64,000 nt of DNA, taken from Mimachlamys varia (taxonomy: Eukaryota > Mollusca > Bivalvia > Pectinida > Pectinidae). Every line of letters starts with the position of its first letter. The first letter of the stretch is position 1. This document shows, one piece after another, positions 11,941-23,420 of the stretch. Location of the stretch: the NCBI GenBank assembly GCA_947623455.1, contig OX392535.1:36356688-36420687 (forward strand). The letters are read 5' to 3'. The translations under genes were made by a program, and so were the position numbers. A model generated the notes under the pieces. That model made no database searches and was not told the DNA's origin. It saw only the letters and a list, made by a program, of their open reading frames with translations.

Positions 11941-13125
11941 GGAAACCATAGAAACTAGAAACACTCCAGATCGTGTAGGTATTCCATATAAAGTGGGTTA
12001 ATACACTTTATAAGTTAGAGGGGGAAATCAGAGAAAACCAAAGCGTCAACAAAACCATAATCCGAACTCAAAATCGATTAAACTTCGGGCAAACTAGGAA
12101 CAAAGGAAATAATTACATAGAGAATTTTTTAAAAGTTCAATATAATAAGACAGGTGTTCCGGAAGAGTAAGCGTCTTCTGCTTCATCGACAACACCCGCC
12201 ATGTTAATCTTGGTCACATCCAAGTAAGTATCAATCCTCAATCAATCACATCAAGTAAGCACATAAATAAGCAAACTCAAAAACGTCCATCTTCATATCA
12301 GACAAAAATACAAAATATTTCTCGATGAGATCAAGATGGCGACCATAAAACTTGCCAAACGTCTTCGTCAACCTGCATCTCGTGACTTACATCATTGATA
12401 TAAGGTGATACCGGCACACATATCAGCAAACATACTAGGGTCAAATAACGTTTATTGCTGACGTCAAGAATGCAGTGACTTGGGATTTAAGCTGTACGAG
12501 AAAATAAGACTTTATAAAGATATCACATTCAGAGATTCGGGTTCCAATTGTATCTCTAGGGAATGCCGTATATAACAGGTTCCCAGACTTATCCCTGTTC
12601 CAACGTCATCAAGTCAAGTAAGCACATGATGCAACACAGACTATCATATCAAGACGATCTTTTTTTTTTTTGAACGTATTCAAAAGTTTGCACTCTGTTA
12701 TCATCCGTATCAGTGATGATGACTGCAAATTTGTGTTTTAAAATCTTCTAGTCAGAATATTGCAAGTAATAATTAAATAGTTCAGCTGCAAAAAAAAGAC
12801 GTCTGACAAATATATTATATTAACTAAGGTGTCGTCAGCATACCTGCATTGTATCTGTGACATCATTTAATCAATGCTTTCATCTTTGTAAAAATAGATC
12901 GATTTGAAGGTTTTGAAATGGAACATTCTTTAGTGTTCTCAAATTTATCATATACACATCAAAATACACTCCTGCAGCGTCGTGTTTGAAGTCTCGAAAA
13001 TTAGATGTAATTTGATAATTGTCCAATTGCTTCTCCTCCTAATGTGGTTGGTATGACTGTAGTTCGCTAGATACTGTATATGAATTGCATATTTATGCTG
13101 TGCTGCTTAAAGGAGCTTTCAAAGA
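11941..13125. repeat. Innermost left palindrome arm
   Basis: Reverse complement of 14003-15212, including flanking landmarks such as gggaaaccatagaaactag (11940 region) and its complement near 15195. It contains a retroelement tail copy (12040-12395) whose mate lies at 14745-15105, so that insertion predates the inverted duplication. Confidence 0.85.
12040..12395 (-). mobile_element. Retroelement 3' tail copy (family R)
   Basis: Contains the hallmark tail sequence, and on the minus strand the last RT codons (GKFYGRHLDLIEKY-like, 12330-12390). Its palindrome partner is at 14745-15105. Confidence 0.75.
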
Positions 13126-13354
13126 TGACGTACATGTAACACACACATGCGCTTCACCTTTTAAATTTAGTAACAGATACAGTATGCCGAAAAAGTAAAT
13201 TAAACTGCACCATACAGCTGTTTCGTCCTCATAGGATTCTTCAGTGCTGCTAAGGGCAAAAAGGTGGGAATCCAAAATTTCTAGAGTTCGAGTCTCCGGA
13301 AAACGGCTTCAATGTGTGTAATGGACGTCACAGATTGCATTCATAGATCTGCGT

Positions 13355-13535
13355 CGGTTTGATGGAGACTATGGGCAGGTTTTATGGTCGCCATCTTGAT
13401 CTCATCGAGAAATATTCTGTATCTTTGTGTTATACTTGGATGTGACCAAAATTTACATTGCGGATGTCGTCGATGAAGCAGAAAATGCTTACTCTTCCGG
13501 AACTCCTGGTCTTATTCTCTTGTGGGTTTTTTTCT
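13355..13535 (+). mobile_element. Retroelement 3' tail copy (family R)
   Basis: Plus-strand reading gives the RT terminal codons (FYGRHLDLIEKYSVSL) followed by the usual tail; it lacks the middle of the tail present in other copies. Its mate across the palindrome centre is 13768-13995. Confidence 0.75.
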
Positions 13536-13544
13536 GTCATAAAC

Positions 13545-13760
13545 ACTAACTATAGATCACTGAGATACCCGGTCACAAACACTTATCATATACCACTGAG
13601 ATACATGGTCAAAATAATTACTATATACTATTGAGATACCTGGTAAACATAATTACTATACACCATTGAGATACATGGTCACAAACACTTACTATAGATC
13701 ACAGAGATATATGGTCACAAACACTTATTATATACCACTGAGATACCAACCACTGAAATA
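13545..13760 (+). repeat. 36-bp minisatellite at the palindrome centre
   Basis: Six units with spacings of 35-36 bp, each containing gagatac(a/c)tggtcacaaac followed by acttactatatacca. It sits in the turn-around between the two arms and is unrelated to the 34-bp array. Confidence 0.9.
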
Positions 13761-13767
13761 GAAAAAA

Positions 13768-13995
13768 GGAAATATGTACATGGAAACTCTCGTAAAAGCA
13801 CAAGAGAATAAGATCAGGTGTTCCGGAAGAGTAAGCGTCTTCTGCTTTATCCACGACATCCGCCATGTACATCTTGGTCACATCCAAGTAAGCATAAATC
13901 CTCAAAATGAGAACCGAGTCATTATTGTCATCACAACAAGTAAACACACAAACAAACAAACTCAAAAATGTCCATCTTCATATCACACAAAAATT
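13768..13995 (-). mobile_element. Retroelement 3' tail copy (family R)
   Basis: Tail copy in inverted orientation to 13355-13535, immediately beyond the central minisatellite. The frame at 13774-14061 is a translation of the tail in the antisense direction, not a gene. Confidence 0.75.
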
Positions 13996-14002
13996 ACCAC
14001 CT

Positions 14003-15212
14003 TTTTTGAAAGCTCCTTTAAGCAGCACAGCATAAATATGCAATTCATATACAGTATCTAGCGAACTACAGTCATAACAGCCACATTAGGAGAAGCATTT
14101 GGACAATTATCAAATTACATCTAATTTTCGAGACTTGAAACACGACGCTGCAGGGGTGTATTTTGATGTGTATATGATAAATTTGAGAACACTAAAGAAT
14201 GTTCCATTTCAAAACCTTCAAATCGATCTATTTTTTTTACAAAAATGAAAGCATTGATTAAATGATGTCACAGATACAATGCAGGTATGCTGACGACACC
14301 TTAGTGAATATAATATATTTGCCAGACGTCTTTTTTTTACTGCTGAACTATTTAATTATTACTTCTAATATTCTGGCTAGAAAATTGTAAAACACAAATT
14401 TGCAGTCATCATCACTGATACGGTTGATAACAGAGTGCAAACTTTTGAATACGTTCAAAAAAAAAGATCGTCTTGATATGATAGTCTGTGTTGCATCATG
14501 TGCTTAATTGACTTGATAACATTGGAACAGAAATAAGTCAGGGAACCGGTTACATACAGCATTCCCAAAAGATACAATATGGACCCAAATCTCTGAATGT
14601 GATATCTTTATAAAGTCTTATTTTCTCGAACAGCTTAAATCCCAAGTCACTGCATTCTGGACGTCAGCAATAAACGTTATTTGACCCTAGTATGTTTGTT
14701 GATATGTGTGCCGGTATCACTTTATATTAATGATGTAGGTCACGAGATGCAGGTTGTCGAAGACGTTTGGCAAGTTTTATGGTCGCCATTTTGATCTAAT
14801 CGAGAAATATTCTGTATAATTGTGTGATATGAAGATGGACGTTTTTGAGTTTGCTTATCAATACGCTTACTCGATGTGATTGGCAATGGTGACTCGGTTC
14901 TCATTTTGAGGATTGATAGTAATTGGATGTGACCAACATTAACATGACGGCGGGTGTTGTCGATGAAGCAGAAGACGCTTACTCTTCCGGAACACCTGGT
15001 CTTATCATTTTGTGCTTTTAAGAGAGTATCCATGTTAATATTTCCTTTGTTCTTAGTTTGCATGTAGTTTAATCGATTTAGAGTTTGGATTATGGTTTTG
15101 TTGACGCTTTGGTTTTCTCTGATTTCCCCCTCTAACTGATACAGTGTATCAACCCAATTTATATGGAATCCCTACACGATCTGGGGTATTTCTAGTTTCT
15201 ATGGTTTCCCTT
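14003..15212. repeat. Innermost right palindrome arm
   Basis: Reverse complement of 11941-13125. Blocks near 14020 (cctttaagcagcacagc) and 15125 (cccctctaact) match in order, with scattered mismatches. Confidence 0.85.
14745..15105 (+). mobile_element. Retroelement 3' tail copy (family R)
   Basis: Plus-strand sense copy with remnants of the RT end and the full tail. It pairs with 12040-12395. A 107-codon frame on the other strand (14740-15063) is antisense tail translation. Confidence 0.75.
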
Positions 15213-15464
15213 TTCTTAAAATGATCATCCATTTTAAAACATTTTCTGCTTGTTTTAGCGAGAGTTAAACTATAAATGAAAAACGGAATTTGTGTAACAT
15301 AGAAAGAACAAGACATAGTTTAGACTCTCTGAAACGACTAACCCACCAATTATACTTTGCATGACTTAATGTATATCTAAATCCAAGTTTTTCTGTAATG
15401 AAAATTACATATATAACCTATTTTAAAGTCTAATATCTAAATAGCAATTGAAGATTTTGCCCCT

Positions 15465-17095
15465 GGTTTAATCGATTTTGAGTTTGGATTATGATTTTGT
15501 TAACGCTTCGGTATTCTCTTATTTAGTTCACACAACCTACTTTTTTCCCCTTTTCCATGAATTCTTTCTCTTGAACTGATTGTAGTCGAAATAGTGAGAA
15601 CTGATTATGTGGTTAATACTGGATGGCCCATAATAACCATGTCTGCATACAGGGTCAGTGATATCACGTTCATTATTGACGATATTTTGCGATAAGCTGT
15701 CTATCATTACAAATTGCAACCATCACCTCCTGACACTATAAACCTTTAGTAGGAAGCTTGGAAAAGTTTGTGGTCATGATGTTTGCTATCTGATGTACAG
15801 CTGCTAAGCCCCGTGTGATAGAGTGAACGTGAAACTTATTCTTTGCAAACAATGCCGGTTTGTTTGCACCCGTCTCCTTGCATTATCTTGCGAGGTTTAT
15901 GCATGCATTCCCACCTCTTTCTTTAGGACTATTCGAAATTTGAAAAAGTTTTCAAATTATCTACATACAGTGTATAGCGTGGCGTATATAAATCATGAAT
16001 AATGGTGATTTATTTAAATCTCAGTCGATGTACTGAATTATAATTAGCCAAACCTATTGACCATGTGTTGCAGAGTCAGGTTACCCGATACTTTATTAAA
16101 TGCAATCAATTTATCATGATACACGGTAATGCTACAATTTGCATTAAGCATAAATGGAAATTTTTGACAGAAATAGTTGATATCAAACAGTATCTTCGGT
16201 AATATGAAATATATTTCAGGAGTGATCAAATATCAAATCAACACGAGTGAAATATATTTCGTATAACTGAAGATACTGTTAGATATTCTATTTATTACAT
16301 TTCCGTTCTAACATATCCTTCCCGGACCGCAAAACAACAAATCAAGTTGAAAATACTTTATGTTGATGTTTTTGACACTATCAAGTCTAGACACTTCGAT
16401 GTTACAAAATATTTCAATCACATGTGAAAACTCGTCACTATCATCTTTGGTCATTTATTTTATCAAAGAATTATTTGTTTTCATATCTTAAAGAGGTATG
16501 TCGTATTACTGTAATAATAAAACCTATCTTGAAAAAGACCCGTCATCAACTCGGATCATTACGCCTTGTTGATAACCACCGATTCTAAGATGGTGGGAAG
16601 CGAGACAACTACCGAGTTGTTTTGTCACCATTTATCCAGATGATAAAGTATCAGTACCAATCAGGCGTATGTGAGTTATGCTTTATCCCTATCACTGTAA
16701 GAGGTCACCCAAGGTCTCTTATCGTGTCCTCTTGTCTAACTTGTAACTTGAAGACGCTGTGGACACCCCGTGTTCCGTTTGACATAAGTTTCTTCTGATC
16801 AAATAGATAGAATTGCTAATTTACATAATATAACCTTAAATAAACGGTAATAATGGAGTAAAACGCCGTGATTCAAAAAGGAAAGTTCCAAAATGATAGA
16901 TAGGAGAAATTTGATAATTCTCGACAGTGAAAGTGTGGCCCTCGTCAAGTTCGTGTCGTAAAGCTTACCAGCATTTGAACAGATGGGCAGATCGGAGTTG
17001 TTTCCATGCTAGTTTGTAAGCTAGGTTATGATTGGTCAAATCAACAAAAGTAATATTTTTCATTTTTTCATTTATAGAATGACATATTAAAAGAC
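15465..17095. repeat. Inner right palindrome arm
   Basis: Reverse complement of 7736-8907 plus 9833-10260. It lacks the LINE found on the left and so preserves the empty target site near 15905-15915. The 250 bp between 15213 and 15464 has no partner on the left, where 10262-11940 stands instead. No gene is seen. Confidence 0.85.
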
Positions 17096-17472
17096 AAACG
17101 TGGTCACACAATGCGCAGGGTTATAAGAGACAGAATGTCACAAAATATAAAGGGTTACAACGACACACGTGGTCACACAATACACAGGGTTTCACGACAC
17201 ACATGGTCACATAATACACAGGGTTGCACGATACACGTGGTCACACAATACACAGGGTTACACGACACACGAGGTCACATAATACGCAGGGTTACACGAT
17301 ACACGCGGTCACACAACACACAGAGTTACACGACACACGTGGTCACACAACACACAGAGTTACACGACACACGTGGTCACACAAAACACAGAGTTACACG
17401 ACACACGTGGTCACACAAAACACAGAGTTACACGATAAAAATGGTTACACAACACATTTGGTCACATGATAC
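17096..17472 (+). repeat. 34-bp minisatellite, inner right block
   Basis: About eleven units in the orientation acacgtggtcacacaa and tacacagggttacacgac. The block is cut off at 17473 by sequence like the end of a LINE and resumes at 26612. The long frames are repeat translation. Confidence 0.9.
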
Positions 17473-17950
17473 ACCGACTTTTTCATTTCAACAAATTTTA
17501 TTGACAAGATGTTACAATGCCAAAAGGATTGGACAACAGGCTTAAAGCCTATATAAGTCCTCTTCCTGGGTGGTATATATATGGACGTTGTATTATATAC
17601 AATGTATTTGCAAATATTAAATAATAAAGATTAGTTTGTCAATAACTAATCATAATAAACTTGTATAACGTTAGGAGTTAGATCTTTTAAACAATACAAC
17701 TTAATGAATGGAATTCTAATGTGATCAGCATATTTAAAAAATGTGATTTAAAGTCTGCATACTTTAATATAGAGAGAGTTATGAAAGCTTAATGTTTGGA
17801 TAATTATATTTATAATTTGATATCAAAATCATATGCTTAATAATTTCAAGTAATTTCCATTTATGTTTTGTTTTAATTTCCAACGCCCATTTTACATATA
17901 GATGTATTAACATATCGCACCTCGGACTAGAATGTCATGAAATCATTGGT
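17473..17950 (-). mobile_element. Probable LINE 3' end, first half of a split copy
   Basis: Read on the minus strand, this ends in caataaaatttgttgaaatg followed by A-rich sequence. It resembles the 3' end of the LINE at 8918 (ttttattgaagatgtta there, ttttattgacaagatgtta here). I infer that it is the 3' untranslated part of the LINE whose coding part lies at 24000-26611, separated by the Crypton-like insertion. The rest of the interval is AT-rich without genes. Confidence 0.5.
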
Positions 17951-17966
17951 TGAGAGACGTCACGTG

Positions 17967-17996
17967 GTGACCCTCTATTTTTCTATAGAGGGTCAC
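17967..17996. promoter_or_regulatory. Candidate tyrosine-recombinase core site, left end
   Basis: Perfect 11-bp inverted arms, gtgaccctcta and tagagggtcac, separated by an 8-bp spacer tttttcta. A lone half-site, tagagggtcagt, follows at 18028-18039. Arms of 11-13 bp around a 6-8-bp spacer are the usual geometry of tyrosine-recombinase crossover sites. The function here is inferred from this geometry and from the recombinase gene nearby. Confidence 0.45.
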
Positions 17997-18270
17997 TTTG
18001 GTACGTTAGATGGCGCTACCAGTTTTATAGAGGGTCAGTTTGATTTAATGGCGACGACAATTTCCACCGCTTCGAAAATCAAATGGCTTGTATCTTTGAA
18101 AAATAGCTTCTAGAATCGTGAAATTAATTTCGGTTCACCTGTACTGTCTTTATGTTACCATGATAGTTATAAGAGTTATTTCCCTTACACCATGGAAATT
18201 TTGTGTGCATTGTGCGAGATTTTTTGGGTTGGTGTTTCAAGCGTCTCCGCGATGTTGACTGTCAACAAAA

Positions 18271-18432
18271 ATGGCACGATTCGGGCAGACGACATCAGCA
18301 GACATAAATACAAAAAGACTGGAAAGTCAAGCTGTAAAGACAATCAAGGCCAACAAAACGGCAGCTATATGTTTAAAGGATTATCTGTTGGAAAAGAATC
18401 AGAATACTGATTTTGAATTGTCAGTCAGCAAC
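18271..18432 (+). pseudogene. Crypton-like tyrosine recombinase, N-terminal piece
   Basis: The frame starts at an ATG in good context (aaaatggc) and encodes a helical N-terminal segment of the DUF3504 family type (INTKRLESQAVKTIK, then CLKDYLLEKNQNTDFE). It runs into the end of an inserted element at 18433. After removing the insert and one AATT, the continuation at 22324 (LDECLSHFYLDARKTDG) is the expected next part of the domain, but in another frame, so a one-base shift is also present. The 18192-18410 frame is a shadow. Confidence 0.65.
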
Positions 18433-18530
18433 AATTCACCGATCGCCGATCAAGACTTAAGCCCCGCCCATTTCTCGCCTTGCATAGTAACGCTTAGGGA
18501 CGCATCAACGCCTGTCAAAATAATCACAAG

Positions 18531-18857
18531 ATGGCGGAGAACAAATGCGGAAGTGTTGCACAACTGACTGATTTACCAGATGATATTTCTGTTAGCTACA
18601 TAAAAGATGTTGAAATTTCTCCTAAGGCAAGACAACAGGGGTACAGGTATTTCAGTGAAGGATATTTCAACAACGTGAAATTTTTTAAGGGCAGGGATAA
18701 CTACGGTGAAATCCAAGTGTCAGCGAAGTGCCACAGGAGCATGAGAAAGAACGAGAAGCCGCATCTCATCAATATTGATATTTCCCCAAGAAAAGTTGAA
18801 TTGGCACATTGTTCGTGTACAGCAGGGAAATATGCATTATATGTATTAATGTTATGA
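18531..18857 (+). pseudogene. SWIM zinc-finger part of a SWIM-YqaJ protein
   Basis: The frame begins MAENKCGSVAQL and ends in the first half of a SWIM finger, HCSCTAGK, where the second half (a C-x-H pair) should follow but the sequence goes to a stop within nine codons. In related transposon proteins the SWIM finger is followed by a linker and a YqaJ nuclease; here the nuclease resumes at 19759 in a separate exon, and the linker appears lost in the 18840-19170 deletion. An intron is an alternative, but no good donor follows the motif. Confidence 0.6.
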
Positions 18858-19171
18858 TTGATAACGGAGACTCTTACGTCTCTGATTTAGGTTATTAGGC
18901 CTAAATGTTGATGTATGTACAAAGCTTGGCCAGCTGTAGCAGACGACTACCGAGTCGAGGGCCTATAACTGTTATGTATTAGGCCTAAGCTTATGTCAAT
19001 AGCAGTAAACAAACTTAAAAGAATAGATGGGGAATTCCAGTGATTTGACAGTGCAATGTTTCAAATCGAATAGCCACCTAACAAAAAATCTCAAATTGTT
19101 TAGGGGGGGGGGGGGTTACATATATACATGTATACTGTATGTAGTCATGCAATATGTTATAGCCCAACCAC

Positions 19172-22116
19172 TCACTCCCCCCCCCCCCTTAAAAACAATT
19201 GATTCATCAAGTCTAGTTCCATGAAAGATGTTTTTCTGTTATTTGGAATTTCAAAAGGCACATTGTCTTCATCAGGCACCACAAATTTATAAATAACTAG
19301 AATATGGGCAGGTGTAAAGGCAGTATAATATTTGAATGTTGTTTCATTATTGAGGAGATCTCGAACATTTAAAACTGACCTGGACGTTTGCATTTGTTTG
19401 TCAGATTTTTTTACATTTATTTTATTATACATGTTACACTGTTTTGATACATTTTTCAAACTTTCTTGGAGGACATCATTCTCTTTTCTGACAGCATCTA
19501 CTTCTCTTTCCAGGAGTCTGTTTTCTACCGTTAGGGCAATCATGTCCATTGGCTCAATCCCTGAAAAAAAATGAAACAATGAATTTTTGCAATATTTTAG
19601 TATGTATAGCAACTGCAAACTTGGGGGGGGGTGTCTGTAAAAATCAGTCTGCCTGGAGTCAGTATAGTATGTTAACAAAGGGATATAACCAAATTAAACT
19701 CTAAAGAAGACATTTAACCTAATAATATATACTAATTATATTTTATTATATATTGCAGGCAGCATTTTATGCAGATCAAACTCCAGGAAAACCAGTTGAG
19801 ACAAACTGTGGAAATCTTCAATTTCCAAAGCCTGTGCACATTCCTTTACCCGCTGAGGTAACCATACCAGATAACATCATCATTAATGAGAAAGAGGCGC
19901 AAAATATAGAGGAGTCTACTAGGGACCAGGCAAGTAGTCAGAGGTGGCATGACGAAAGAGAAAACAGAATCACAGCATCAAAATTTCCTGACGTCATCAA
20001 ACGCAGAACATGGACTGAAGGATTTTTGTTAAGTATAACAAAAGGGCGTGCAGTTAATACTGCAGCGACATCCTATGGACGATGCAATGAGGAAAAGGCA
20101 CGACAGGAGTATGTTAAAAGGATGGGGCATCATGTACACGAGTGTGGATTTGTTGTAAATCCGAAGTTTCCCTTCATTGGAGCAACTCCTGATGGGAAAG
20201 TGTGCGATGACTGAGAGTGTGGTATTTTGGAAATTAAATGTCCATATAGTGCCCGTGACATGAACATGATTGAGGCAACTACTTTGCCAAGTTTCTGTTT
20301 ATCAGAAGACCTGCGTTTGAAGTCCAGTCATCACTTTTATTGCCAAGTACAGGGACAGTTACTTGTGACAGGAGCACCGTTTTGTGATTTTGTGGTCTAC
20401 ACAAAAAAGGATTTCCATGTTGAACGCATTATGCCAGATTCAGAATATATGGAAGAACTTCTTCATAAACTGTCAAATGTATATTTTCATCATATGTATG
20501 AATATGTGTTTTCAAAGCCACTGTGATTTCTGAAATAATTCAAATTACAAGTTTTGCAGTGTACTAGTTAAGATACGAAAACATACATGCACTTTCAGTT
20601 TGACAGGTAGTGGACTGTGTATTCTCTCTTGTATCATTACTGGAAGTTAACTGTGTAGTTTCACTGGTAGATGTGCAGGATGTATTTGGACTTCTATTCT
20701 CTTTCTGTATCTCATTACTATCTGACAGTGTTGTTTCTCTGTGGAGTAAATTAATAGATAGAACAAAATTATATTTAAGCATCAAAATATGATAAATGGC
20801 ACAATTATGATGACTCAAACAGTGACATTTCATGGATTCTAATATAATTTATTAATTGCAAAAATTTACATTTGATGAAATTGAAAGATGGTTAATGTTA
20901 TAAATTATTAATAAAAAATGGTACAAAATGTGTACTTATAATGGATTGCTTATCTAAACATTAGTGAAAAGTTGTTTTTATTGATAATAAGTGTGCAATA
21001 AATCGTCAATTGTATATTCTTGTTTTTCATGTTGATTTAAATATAATAAATTCATACCTGGCTTGTGAAAAGTCAAGTCTCCTCCTCTTAGGAAGCTGCC
21101 TTGCTGGTTTTGGTGTAAAATGTGGGTTGGCATTTACATGTGGCATTGGATCTGGATATGATTGAGTTGGCCCATGTCCGCCTACAAAGTGCTGCAATAA
21201 AAATAACAATACATTTTTAATGATTAATGCTAAATTACAGAAGCTCCAATTTTTCGAAACAATGAATTTTGTGCACTAAATATTTTTACATATAGATCTA
21301 TATGCCTAACTGAAACATTCATAGAGACTCTAGGATCATAAATAGTAAATTCAAATTTAAATGAAATTACTTCTCTTGCCAGGAAATTCACAATTTATTT
21401 CATTGCCATTGCAGACATATATATCCTAGTCATAATTAAACTAGGTGTATATTTTGGTTGACAGCTTTAATTTTGTATCTTGCACATATATTGAAATTAT
21501 ACAACCACACTCACATAAGGAGGCACTGATGCCATGTTGATACAAATTATACAATTTGGCCATGGGCCAATAGGCCTAGTCATAGTGACAAGTTGGGGGG
21601 GGGGGGGTGTTGGCCTAATTGCATTGCACTTCCTTACTTGATTTACACTAAGCCATCAAAACTGTAGGCGGTAGAGATCAATCAGTTGACCAATAAAGTA
21701 TATCATAGATGGAGGGTAGGCCTACATACGACCTTGATTTGAAGGTCTGTATTGAGGTGTTATTAACTTAGTCGTGCCGTGGGTTCCGGTGTACTACACA
21801 TATGCCTAGGCCTACTTTCACTTTACAGCTGATTTAGGTTTAATGCAGTCGATGTTTTCCTTCACACAAAAAGCTTAAAATCGCTCGTATATGTTTAAAA
21901 AATAATTGTGTTACCTACCTTAGAACACACAAAAACGTTTTTTGTGATGGTGTTGACATTCAGTTGAGCATGAGGACGATTACACAACTTTATCCATCGC
22001 AAACACCGGTCGAGATTCGTCTTCGGTTTTGGAAAAGCAACAAAAGTTACGCCTACTACTCGATCCTTATAACGATCATCACTTTTACACATTCCGTATG
22101 CACATCTTTTCACCAT
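19172..22116 (-). pseudogene. Spliced THAP-domain transposase gene, 3' truncated
   Basis: Four exons are readable on the minus strand with matching phases: 22116-21919, 21191-21058, 20738-20593 and 19560-about 19190. Exon 1 (MVKRCAYGMCKS to FVCSK) ends at a gtaggt donor. Exon 2 starts after a ttgcag acceptor with HFVGGHGPT, so the C-x2-H end of the C2CH THAP zinc finger is formed exactly across the splice. Exon 2 also has a basic stretch (KRRRLDF). Exon 3 is Ser/Thr/Asn-rich; its donor (gtgcat) is weak but the phase fits. Exon 4 has a coiled coil (ENRLLEREVDAVRKEND) and RDLLN..TFKYYTAF, which usually precedes the DDE domain in THAP transposases. The frame ends in a G/C run at 19182-19192 and no DDE domain follows. 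Confidence 0.7.
19759..20526 (+). pseudogene. YqaJ-type exonuclease exon with an in-frame stop
   Basis: The exon follows an acceptor (tatattgcag). Motifs of the lambda-exonuclease/YqaJ nuclease fold appear in order: RWHDERENRITAS, YGRCNEEKARQEY (helix with a catalytic Glu), FIGATPDG (catalytic Asp), LEIKCP (E-x-K) and FYCQVQGQLL (Gln). A TGA at 20212-20214 lies between GKVCDD and ECGILEIKCP in the same frame, so the copy is dead unless read through. It lies wholly inside the third intron of the THAP gene on the other strand. YqaJ is also called viral recombinase; here the context is a transposon, not a virus. Confidence 0.8.
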
Positions 22117-22323
22117 TATGAAAGGAAAACTCGCAATAAACGATCACATATACACGCGTGTTTACGTGTGTATAACAGTGTACACACGTACTCGGAATCG
22201 CAATGTTTGACAGGCGTAGCAACAGTAACTAAGCGGTCTGTAGAAAATAGGCCCGGGGTAAATGACGTAATGTTTTCGATTGGCTAAAATAATTTGTGGG
22301 CGGAGTTTGGCGATCGGTGAATT

Positions 22324-23257
22324 GGACGAATGTCTGTCCCATTTCTATCTTGACGCCCGGAAAACTGATGGATGCCATTACAAAACTACTAGCCTAGAAT
22401 GAATACGCCATGGTATCAACAGGTATTTGAAGATGCTCCCATATAACAAAAACTTTGACATTTTAAAGGATAATGAATTCAGAATGTCAAATTCCAGTTT
22501 CAAAGCTGACATGGCAGAGGCGAAACAGATTGGAAAAGGTAACATTGATCATTACAACGCTATTGCTGAAAGCTATCTTCAGAAAATGTATGCCTCGGTG
22601 CATTTTTCCCCCGACACTCCTATGGGATTGTATCATAAGGCACAGTTTGATATTCGGCTGTATTTTTGTCGACGAGGAGCAGAAAACATACACACTTTTG
22701 ATGATGAGTCTTGGTCTTGTAAAAGTCCAGTTGGAAAGAAAAAGCTTAAGACCTTTATGAGCGACTTAAGTGCATCCTGTGGGCTGAGTGCGATTTATAC
22801 CAATCACTCTATCAGAGCCACTGGAGTTACAATTCTGTCAAAATCCAGTTTCGGTGCCGCTCAAATTATGTCTGTGACAGGCCACAAATCAGTACAGTCA
22901 TTGTCAGTTTATCAAAAAGTAGATACTGATGAAAAAGTGAAAATGGGGATGTCGATTGCACAGTCATTCCAACCAAAACGTGGCCTTTTTCTACCTCCTC
23001 CTCCCGTCAGACCAGGTCTCCCCCCTCCCCAAGTACAGCCAGCTCTGCCTCCCCTACCTCTGAATACAGAAAATTCTCAGCCCCGGGCACTGAAAGAATG
23101 GGATCCGTCTGATCTTGCTGATTTCAATATTGATGAACTGTTTAATGATTTTGGTCCGGTCATGAATTCCACTGTACAAGTTCAACATACCAATCATCCT
23201 CAAATGTTTCCTAATTGTAGTGTAACAAATATTCAAAACCTTACAATTAACAAATGA
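22324..23257 (+). pseudogene. Crypton-like tyrosine recombinase, catalytic piece
   Basis: The reading resumes with LDECLSHFYLDARKTDG, then a TGA at 22400-22402 interrupts the same frame (SLE stop IRHGINRYL), and the long frame 22427-23257 continues to the end. Catalytic motifs are present: NHSIRATGVTIL (H-x-x-R) near 22803, MSVTGHKSVQSL (His) near 22868 and SVYQKV (nucleophile Tyr) near 22907. The tail is proline-rich (LPPPPVRPG) and ends in an acidic segment. The DUF3504 family, which includes Cryptons, fits well. The catalytic half is intact apart from the one stop upstream. Confidence 0.7.
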
Positions 23258-23420
23258 AAAAAGCCAACAAAAACAGGTCTAAAGCCTATGAGTATGTTAC
23301 ATAAAATTGATATTTGAATTGAATCGTTCTGTTAAGTTTAAATTGTTTTATTAAATGAAATTACTGATTATGTTGTTTCTGTTTAATGTGTTTAAAAAGT
23401 GTCCTCGATGCGATAAATTC

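Larger units (their letters stand above)
18437..22319. mobile_element. ISL2EU-like DNA transposon remnant with SWIM/YqaJ and THAP genes
   Basis: Terminal inverted repeats caccgatcgcc (18437-18447) and ggcgatcggtg (22309-22319) are flanked by AATT on both sides (18433-18436, 22320-22323). Since AATT is palindromic, the repeats may instead be 15-16 bp. Inside, a plus-strand gene starts about 100 bp from the left end (SWIM then YqaJ exonuclease) and a minus-strand four-exon THAP gene starts about 200 bp from the right end. As I recall, ISL2EU transposons pair a transposase with a YqaJ protein. The DDE catalytic part is not found, so this copy is internally deleted. Confidence 0.65.

Noticed and set aside
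19759..20526. Endogenous virus (YqaJ is named viral recombinase)
   Set aside because: No other viral gene nearby; inverted repeats, AATT duplication and a THAP gene show a DNA transposon.
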